This document shows, piece by piece, positions 56,474 through 64,000 of a stretch of DNA of 64,000 nt. The translations under genes and the position numbers were made by a program. The first letter of the stretch is position 1. Every line of letters starts with the position of its first letter. A model generated the notes under the pieces. The model was not told where the DNA came from. It ran no database searches and saw only the letters and a list, made by a program, of their open reading frames with translations. This DNA comes from Clitoria ternatea (lineage: Eukaryota > Streptophyta > Magnoliopsida > Fabales > Fabaceae), in the NCBI GenBank assembly GCA_037962975.1, contig CM075669.1:106470501-106534500 (forward strand), in the 5' to 3' direction.

Positions 56474-57988
56474 TATTAATCAAGTGGCCCCAATACTCAA
56501 GAAGGGGGTGAATTAAGTTTTAAAACTTTTCTTGGAATGCTTTTGAAATTAGTTCCTTTTTCACAAATTAAGTGTTTATGCAAGAGATAGTAAGCACAGT
56601 TCAAGAAACAATGCAAAACAAGGGATAAATGTTACTAAAGTAATTTATCAAAGACTTGGTGTGCAGCACTCTAATACTATTTGTTCAAACAAGTTTAAGA
56701 GAGGAAATCACAATTAATAATAACAATCAAACCAGATGCAATATGTAAATGCAAGAGAGTAAGGGAGAAAAGCTTGCAAACCAATTTAACGAGTTCCACC
56801 AACCCGGTGTACGTCTCGCCTTCAAGCAACCCACTTGAAGGATTTCCACTATTAAAGTTTAGAGATACAACCTATGAGCAATTGGAGCTTCCTAGTGTCC
56901 CACACTCAAGAACTTAATCCTTACTAGCACAAGGGCAACCCACCCAATCTCTCAAACTCTCAATACCCAAAGGTTGAACCCCAACCTTTCTGACCACTCA
57001 ACCTAGAGTGAATAAAATTGGTGTTTGGTGTTTGTATTTACAAGCAATATACTCTCTCAATAGAGTAGATGAACAAATGAAAGCTCAATCAATTTCTAAC
57101 TCTCACAAGAGAGGATTTATAAATATAAGCTCTAAGTTTTAGAAAATGAAACTAGACAAAGAAATAGAACTCACAAGACTCAAGATTTGATTTCCCTTTG
57201 ATGGATTGGATTGTTTCTTTGAGTAGCTTGAAGGAGTCTTACATTTATAGGCCTTGGAGAGGTACCCTAAAGTCTTTAGAGCCGTTGCACAGCATGGGCA
57301 TTTGAGCTGGAATGGAGAAATGAGCTGGTTCCCACTTAAAAACACTTTTCCCCAAATTTTGCCACTAAAGTAATCGATTAGGCCTCGAGCTGTAATCGAT
57401 TACACTTTGAATTCTTCAGTGTAACTGGACTAGTAATCGATTAGCCTTTCCTATATAATCGATTAGCTAAGAGACAGAACCTTGCTAATCAATTGTTCTT
57501 TACCTTGTAGTCGATTATGAGGCACCTGATGCATTTAATTTGGTTACGCAGCATGATAATCGATTGTAGCTTGTGTGTAATCGATTGGGTGTCAAACAAA
57601 AACTCTATAATCGATTAGTTCTTAAGTTGTAATCGATTAGTGACATTATAGAACACTAGTAATCGATTGTAGCAGCCTTGTAGTCGATTAGCAGATGAAC
57701 CTAATGCTTTTAATTCATTTTCTCAGCTTGGTAATCGATTGGGTTCCTTGGTGTAATTGATTAGGTGACAAACAGAAGCTCTCTAATCGATTAGGAGAGA
57801 CACTGTAATCGATTAGGTGATAAACAGAAGCTTCGTAGTCGATTACCTCTGGTCTTTTAATCGATTAGCTTGCGTGTTTTTGTAGGTCTGATGCTATTTT
57901 CATTGTATTTTGAACTTTTTGCTTTGATTCTTCAGTATCCTTTATCATTATCAAAATAATTCAACCTGAAATATATATTCAAACACAT
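56474..57988 (-). mobile_element. Sirevirus 2, 3' LTR (1,515 bp)
   Basis: It aligns with the Sirevirus 1 LTR from TATTAATCAAGTGG (mutated TGTTGTTCAAGTGG) to CAAACACA. TATAAAT is at 57243-57249. It is slightly longer than its relative because it holds more boxes. Confidence 0.9.
57371..57867. repeat. TAATCGATTA box array, LTR of Sirevirus 2
   Basis: Eighteen boxes start at 57371, 57393, 57434, 57456, 57486, 57508, 57557, 57578, 57608, 57630, 57660, 57681, 57732, 57754, 57784, 57806, 57836 and 57858. Spacings: 22, 41, 22, 30, 22, 49, 21, 30, 22, 30, 21, 51, 22, 30, 22, 30, 22. TATAAAT is 121 bp away. Confidence 0.92.
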
Positions 57989-58280
57989 TCCCCCCCTTCT
58001 TGATGATGACAAACAATGTTCATCTCTTGAGGGTGTTAGTTCAAATACAATTAGCACCAATGATTTATCTCTAAAATTATCTCTAAGGTTATCTCTTAAT
58101 CTAGAGTTATCTAAAAATTATCTCCCCCTATCTGAAGGAGTTTGTGCCATTTAAAAAGTGAAGATAACCATTTATTTTTCTGTTGTTTTAATCACTTGTT
58201 ATGTTTAGTAAATTTTGATTTTAACAGATTTAGATTTAATTACTTTAGATTAGATGAACTTTAATTATTCTCCCCCTTTG
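57989..58280 (-). other. Polypurine tracts of Sirevirus 2
   Basis: On the minus strand GAAGGGGGGGAA abuts the LTR (about 57989-58000), with AGGGGGAGA at about 58121-58129 and CAAAGGGGGAGAA at about 58268-58280, matching the three-tract layout of Sirevirus 1. Confidence 0.7.
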
Positions 58281-58429
58281 TAATCAACAAAAATAAATAA
58301 GGCAACAGAGACATAATTGAAAAGAAATTTCATTCATTGAGTAAAATAGAAAGGAACGGTACATTAAGGAAATATGCAAAAATGAAAACATAATCAAAGA
58401 TATCCTAACAAGACATGATAAACTGGGAT

Positions 58430-59540
58430 CTAATTATCCGGATTAAAAAAGTGAAATTCATAAATTTGGTGAGACAGCTCTTCATAACGTTGTTGTATGA
58501 GTTCATAGTGTTGTTGCTCAGTCATTTGGAACTCTTGAAGAGTGTTCTTAAGTCTACCAAAACGCCAATCAAGATATGCATAAAGAGAAGTAAAGGGATC
58601 AGTGGGAGCAGATGGTTCGCCTTATGGTTCTTGAGTTGCAGGAGGAGGAGGAACAAGATCATTTGTTGGAGCCTCAAAATGGATGTTAGCATGAATACCT
58701 TCCATCTTGGACATCCAAGCCCCATTGACAAAAATTATACCCATCTTTGTGAGATGATGGGTGCCAATGCATGATTTTGGGGGTACCTTTTCAGCAAATT
58801 CCCCGGCTAGATCAACACCAAATGCTTTGAAGATTTTGGTGAGGAGGATAGCATAAAGAAGTTTTTATTGGTCCTTGGCTTTGAGCATATGTAGTTTAAG
58901 GAGTTGAATCCAGTTAATCTCCTTCTCTTTGTGCATAGCCCACATTAGGAGGACGTCATCTTCCTCAACCAAGGCATAGTTGCCACTACGAGGAACAATG
59001 AGCTTAACCAAAAAGAAGTGGAGAAGATGATTGTTAAGAGTGAGATAGCCTACCAGTTTATGATTACTTCAGGGGTGGTCAGCCTTCCAAAGAGATTGAC
59101 GGGAAGTAATGGCATTGAATTCCCACTCATCTTCCGGATTGCCACCAACAAATTAAACATCAGAGATTGGAAGTTAGGTTATCTCAGCCAGTTGCTCATT
59201 TGTAATCCTAAGAGTCACATTTTTGACTCTTGGCTCAAGTAATCCATCAACGAGTCTTAAATTGCAGAAAAAGACTCGTATGAGTTTCGGGTAGTATACT
59301 TCCTCTTTGAGAGTGAGGAAGGGGAAAAGATTGTAATGATAGAGGGAGTGAGTGAAGGTAAAGCTGGGATGGTCAAAGATTTCAGCATTGATGTAGTGAG
59401 GGGAGATGATCCTTTTCAGAAAACTTTTGGATAAAGTTTTGGAGGTCTCTAGGATTGGTGAAGAACCTTGAAAAATCAATGGGGTTATTGGTTTGGGCAA
59501 GTGAGGACCTAGCTCTTTTCACATTCCTAGAGGAAGACAT
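58430..59540 (-). pseudogene. Third-ORF remnant of Sirevirus 2
   Basis: Homologous to the intact third ORF from the ATG at 59540 (MSSSRNVKRARSS) to the TAG at 58430. An early frameshift follows (block at 59500-59174 resumes with SPHYINAEIFDHPSFTFTHS and YNLFPFLTLKEE), then a stop near QLAEIT and further shifts; a stop also interrupts the linker near 58622. The same domain order, linker and tail are recognisable. The protein is no longer made intact. Antisense ORFs here are shadows. Confidence 0.85.
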
Positions 59541-59652
59541 TGTGTGAATGGAGAAGAGAAGATAAAGAAAATGAGGGGTTTTTGGAAAGTTAGAGAGATT
59601 GGAGGGAGGAGAGGTATTGGAGGTGTGAGGTAGAAGAGGTGAAGGAGGGGTT

Positions 59653-59659
59653 ATTTATA
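59653..59659 (-). promoter_or_regulatory. TATA box of the internal promoter, Sirevirus 2
   Basis: TATAAAT on the minus strand, 113 bp upstream of the third-ORF ATG and 110 bp from the nearest box, followed by a C/T-rich leader, as in Sirevirus 1. Confidence 0.6.
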
Positions 59660-59769
59660 GGGTAAAAATAGGGTTTAGAGATAAGAGATAGGAGTGAAAG
59701 AGGTGAATATGGATTGGGCCAAAGATTTGCACTCGGATTCTGCATTTAGGTTTGCATCTGATACGTAAG

Positions 59770-60070
59770 TAATCGATTACGGGGTTTCTCGTAATCGATT
59801 ACAACCTTTCAGAATTTGAATCGTCAGGTGTTCTAATCGATTGGACCAGGTAGGTAATCGATTGCATTAAAAACAGAACCTTGGAAATTGATTAGGAGGA
59901 TTGTGTAATCGATTATCAGGAAGATGAAATGTCAGTAATCGATTGGACAGAGGTTCTAATCGATTTGGCATGAAACAAAGAGCTAGTAATCGATTAGCTA
60001 TTAGAGTGTAATTGATTATATATGAAACAGAAGGTTACTAATCGATTAGGTAAGGCTGTGTAATTGATTA
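59770..60070. repeat. Internal TAATCGATTA box array, Sirevirus 2
   Basis: Twelve boxes start at 59770, 59792, 59834, 59855, 59885, 59906, 59936, 59957, 59987, 60009, 60039 and 60061. Spacings: 22, 42, 21, 30, 21, 30, 21, 30, 22, 30, 22. Some boxes are TAATTGATTA or AAATTGATTA, mostly CpG-to-TpG type changes. Confidence 0.92.
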
Positions 60071-60202
60071 GGGAAGCCCAGAAATGCTCAAATCATGTAG
60101 ATTTCAAACGAAAGCACTTGAGATTCAATATATCATACCTCAATCAATTACTTACTCATTAAACATACTATAAAGCAAGGAATTATCAAAATCATTCAAT
60201 AT

Positions 60203-63200
60203 TCAAACACAATTTGAAATATCTAGGATTCCTAATTCTCTTCTAATATATATAAATTGTTCCTTTGCAAGAGGTTTGGTGAAGATATCAGCTAGTTGTT
60301 TAGAAGTTTCAACATGTTCAAGCATGCAATCACCCTTTAACACATGATCTCTAATGAAATGATGCCTTATCTCTATATGCTTGGTCCTTGAATCCATAAC
60401 ATGATTCTTTGAAATGTTAATGGCGCTAGTATTGTCATATTTAAGAGGCACATGGTCTAATATAACACCAAAGTCAAGAAGTTATTGCCTCATCCAAAGG
60501 ATTTGAGCATAACAACTTCCAGCTGCAACATATTCTGCCTCAGCTGTTAATAAAGCAACACTTACTTGTTTCTTGCTATGCCAAGAAACAAGAGAGCTAC
60601 CAAGCAAATGACATGTACCACTATTACTTTTTCTATCAAGTTTACATCCAGCAAAGTCAGCATCAGAATATCCTATTAGAGTACATTCAACACCTTTAGG
60701 ATACCAAAGACCTACATTTAGAGTGCCAACAAGGTATTTCATTATTCGTTTTACAGCAGTGGGGTGTGATTCTTTGGGACATGCTTGATATCTAGCACAC
60801 ATGCAAATGGCAAACATTATGTCTGGTCTACTTGCAGTAAGATATAGTAAAGATCCAATCATACCTCGATATTTGGTAATTTCAACATCTTTACCTTTCT
60901 CATCTTTGTCCAAGTAGCAAGATATGCTCATAGGAGTAGTAATTTCATTTTCCTTTTCCATGTTGAATTTCTTAAGCAACTCCTTGCAATATTTGGATTG
61001 ACTAATAAATGTACCTTCTTTGGTTTGCTTAATTTGTAGCCTAAGGAAGAATGTAAGTTCTCCCATCATGGACATCTCAAATTCATCCTGCATTAACTTA
61101 GCAAACTCCTTGCAAAGTGATTCATTAGTAGCACTAAAAATGATATCATCTACATATACTTACACAATAGTATGTCATTTTTCTTATGCTTGACGAATAA
61201 TGTTGTATCAACCTTTCCTCTTTCAAAATTGTTTTTCAAAAGGAATTTGCTTAATCTTTCATACCAAGCTCTTGGAGCTTGTTTTGAACCATATAAAGTT
61301 TTTCTTATTTTGAAAACATGATTTGGAAATTGATGATTTTCAAAACCAGGAGATTGACCAGCATATACTTCTTCTTGAATGTATCCATTCAATAAAGCAC
61401 TCTTGACATCCATTTGGTACAATTTAAAGTCTTTACAACATGCAAAGGCTAACAATAGTCTAATAGCTTCTAACCTAGCTATAGGAGCATACGATTCTTC
61501 ATAATCTATGTCGTCTTCTTGATTATAACCCTTAGCTACTAACCTAGCTTTGTTTCTAGTGATTATTCCATTTTCATCTAGCTTGTTCCTAAATACCCAT
61601 TTAGTACATATTATTTGGTGATCATTGGGTCTTGGCACTAATTCCCAAACTTCATTTCTTTCAAATTGATTTAGTTCTTCTTAAATGGCCAACATCCAAT
61701 GTTCATCAAGAATGGCTTCATCAATGGTTTTAGGTTCAATTTGAGAAACAAATGCTAAATGATTGCAAGTGTTAAAAGAACGTCGGTACTTACACCTTTT
61801 ATGATATCACCTATAATGTTGTCCAATGGATGGTCTTTTGAGGTGATCCATTCCTTTTGTTGAGTTTCCACTCTTTGTGTTGTGTCTTTTTCTTTGTTAT
61901 CTTCTTCTTTGTCATCCAAGTTTAATTCTTGGAAAGTACCTACAAGATCATCAAAATCTTTCTTTCTCGGAGGGTTATGGCTATTTTCATCAAATTTTAC
62001 ATGAATTGATTCCTCAATAGTATTTGTTTGTTTATTAAATACTCGATAGGATTTACTTGATGATGAATATCCAAGAAAGATTGCCTCATCAGCTTTTGCA
62101 TCAAACTTTCCTAAATTATCCTTTCCATTGTTAAGCACAAAACATTTGCATCCAAATATATGAAAATAAGAGATATTGGGTTTTCTTCCTTTGTAAAGTT
62201 CATAGGGGGTTTTCTTTAGAATAGGCCTTATCAAACATCTATTCATAACATGACAAGCGGTATTTACCGCATCGGCCAAAAAATGTTTCGCAATGTTATT
62301 TTCGTTTAACATGGTTCTTGCAAGCTCCACCAAAGATCTATTTTTCCTTTCAACTACTCCATTTTGTTGTGGAGTTCTAGGAGCTGAAAAATTATGACCA
62401 ATACCATATTTTTCACAAAATTTCTCAAATAGTTGTTTTTCAAATTCTCCCCCATAATCAGTTCTTATGGATGCAATCTTTGAATTTTACTCATTTTGGA
62501 TAATCTTGGCTAGTTTCTTGAATGCATGATATGCTTCATTTTTATGAGCTAGAAACAAGGTCCATGTATATCTTGAACAGTCATCTACAATTACTAGACT
62601 ATAGTAATTACCACCAAAGCTTTTGATTTTGGAGGGTCCAAATAAATCCATGTGCAAAAGTTGTAAAGGTCTTTGAGTAGAAACAATGTTTTTAGCTTGA
62701 AAATATGCCTTTACTTGTTTTCCCTTTTGACATGCATCACAAAATTTATTTTCAAATTTGAACTTTGGCAAACCAATTACCAATTCTTTAGAAACAAGTT
62801 TGTTTAGATGGTCTACATGTATATATGTTATTCTTCTATACCATAACCGTGATTCATCCTCTCTAGTCATGAAGCATTGCACATCATTTAAAGTCAAACT
62901 TTCAACATCAATCATGTGAATATTATCAATTCTTTTACAAATAAATTTAACTTCCTTGTTTAGCTTATTTTCAATTATGCAACAATTAGATTCAAACAAT
63001 AATCTATATCCTTTATCAAACAATTGACTTATGCTAAGCAAGTTATGTTTGAGTCCTTCAACATATAGTACATCACTAATTGAGGTAGAAGAGTTTTTAC
63101 TAATGTTTCCAATGCCAAGTATTCTTCCTTTGGTATTATCCCCATAAGTGGCGCTTCCTTTTCTTTTGGGAGTGAAGGTTGTGAATTTGCTCATATCTCC

Positions 63201-63263
63201 CATCATTTACTTTGAACACCCACTATCCAAGTACCACTGGGTGTTGCTTGCCTTGAAGCACAC
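60203..63263 (-). pseudogene. Sirevirus 2 pol, broken by stops and frameshifts
   Basis: Five open blocks (63206-62487, 62333-61755, 61638-61150, 61093-60482, 60451-60203) align end to end with the intact pol. The protease DSG codons are at the start, followed by the zinc-binding region and HMDLFGPS. A stop at 62487-62489 replaces a glutamine before the second catalytic Asp. Frameshifts lie near 61780 and just before the YVDD codons at about 61150; further glutamine-to-stop changes are near 61683 and 60482. The RNase H region (YSDADFAGCKLDRKS, TAEAEYVAAGS) remains. Not functional. Confidence 0.9.
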
Positions 63264-63276
63264 CTACAAAACAAAA

Positions 63277-64000
63277 TTAGTTTAGAGACTTTGGTACCCA
63301 TTTTATGTTGGGTCCTTTTTGGTTAGCTTGTGGTAATGTTCCTTTGGGAACCCACACCTTTCTTACCACTTTTGGTCCAAGCTTTCTAATATGGCAATTT
63401 AAAGCATTATGTCCTTTAGCACCACAATGATTGCATTTAGTGAATGGTGATGAATATTTTCTAGGTGGTACAAAGAAGTTTTTGTAATGCTTTTCCTTTT
63501 TAGTGGAGTTATATCCTAAACCAGTTTTATCAAACATGCATCTTTGATTTCCAAGTAATACATTCAAATTATCTCTACCATTTGTAAACTTTTCTAAGGT
63601 TTTATTTAAGTCTAAAACCTTAGTTTCTAGGATGTCACATTTCTTTACAAAATCACAAGGTTTATTCTTGGAGCATGCTTGAACATTTGCTAATTCTTCT
63701 TTCAAACATTCATTTTCTTTGCCAAGTTCTACAAGATGCATTTCAAGAGTATTAATAGTTTTCCTAGATAACTTGTATTTGTTTGAGATGTTAACAAACT
63801 TGTCATACAATTCCTCAAATGCATCAAGCAATTCATTTCTATCTAAGTCAAGAAGACTTACCTCATCATCTTCCTCTTGATGATTTGCCATGAGGCATAG
63901 ATTGGCTTCCTCATTTTCAGAGCTACTTATATCATTTTCATCCCAAGCAATGTAAGCTAGTCTTCTTCCTCTTTTCTCCTTATTCTTCTTCTTGAAATTT
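63277..64000 (-). CDS. gag: Sirevirus 2 gag, C-terminal part (runs off window)
   Basis: Open from the window edge to TAA at 63277. It aligns with residues from about 310 onward of the intact gag: RRLAYIAWDENDISSSENEE, then a coiled-coil segment (NELLDAFEELYDKF) and the second CCHC knuckle CNHCGAKGHNALNC, ending NIKWVPKSLN. The first zinc knuckle and N-terminus lie outside. It is open here, but the rest of the element is broken, so it is probably a pseudogene overall. Confidence 0.85.
   Translation of the reverse strand, partial: NFKKKNKEKRGRRLAYIAWDENDISSSENEEANLCLMANHQEEDDEVSLLDLDRNELLDAFEELYDKFVNISNKYKLSRKTINTLEMHLVELGKENECLKEELANVQACSKNKPCDFVKKCDILETKVLDLNKTLEKFTNGRDNLNVLLGNQRCMFDKTGLGYNSTKKEKHYKNFFVPPRKYSSPFTKCNHCGAKGHNALNCHIRKLGPKVVRKVWVPKGTLPQANQKGPNIKWVPKSLN

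Larger units (their letters stand above)
56474..64000 (-). mobile_element. Second, decayed Sirevirus (3' part; 5' end outside window)
   Basis: Same family as Sirevirus 1: 3' LTR at 56474-57988, polypurine tracts, third-ORF remnant, internal box array, broken pol and the gag C-terminal part, in the same order on the minus strand. Several stops are glutamine CAA to TAA changes, consistent with cytosine deamination. The 5' LTR and N-terminal gag are beyond 64000. Confidence 0.92.

Overview
This window is plant nuclear DNA made almost entirely of nested transposable elements. I found no host protein-coding gene I could defend, and no tRNA or rRNA gene, CRISPR array or bacterial feature. Long AT-rich LTRs, initiator-Met and Arg-type tRNA primer sites, Sirevirus-type Ty1/copia proteins, Tat/Ogre-type and chromovirus-type Ty3/gypsy proteins, and CACTA and hAT DNA elements point to a dicot. 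A papilionoid legume is my best guess, from memory of similar families and not from any search.

Layout, left to right. 1-6217: 5' end of a minus-strand Tat/Ogre-like gypsy element (decayed gag, Arg-type primer site, about 4-kb LTR). 6218-7228: a CACTA-type end and a 389-bp hAT miniature element with 8-bp target duplications. 9553-11227: a complete 1.68-kb non-autonomous CACTA element full of hairpins. 11231-16124: unassigned. 16125-22438: remnants of two different gypsy lineages joined across a GGT-rich microsatellite, plus a copia-type LTR insert. 22439-25912: a 3,474-bp solo LTR (LTR-A) with a perfect 5-bp target duplication. 26214-30029: an LTR-like block and unassigned AT-rich DNA. 30030-52535: a large non-coding LTR element (LARD) with about 5.2-kb LTRs and a 2.5-kb interior; its left LTR is split by a nearly pristine Sirevirus (32559-42573). 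52536-56473: truncated gypsy LTRs C and B, B being split by an Athila-like solo LTR (53728-55701). 56474-64000: a second, decayed Sirevirus that runs off the window.

The intact Sirevirus carries gag, a full pol (protease, integrase, reverse transcriptase, RNase H) and a third ORF downstream of pol. The main discovery candidate concerns that third ORF. Directly upstream of it is what looks like a second promoter: 12 TAATCGATTA boxes at alternating spacings of about 21 and 30 (or 51) bp, a 119-bp gap, a TATAAATA box, a CT-rich leader and the ATG. The LTR has the same design: 14 boxes with the same spacing, a 119-bp gap, then TATAAAT. The diverged second Sirevirus keeps both arrays and both TATA boxes.

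The theme extends to other families. Unrelated LTRs here carry different short, mostly palindromic words (CTCAAGCGA, CCACTRGCCRTGG, ACTCGG), again at about 20, 30, 40 or 50 bp spacing, often in pairs two helical turns apart. All box positions and spacings were counted by hand and should be rechecked by script.
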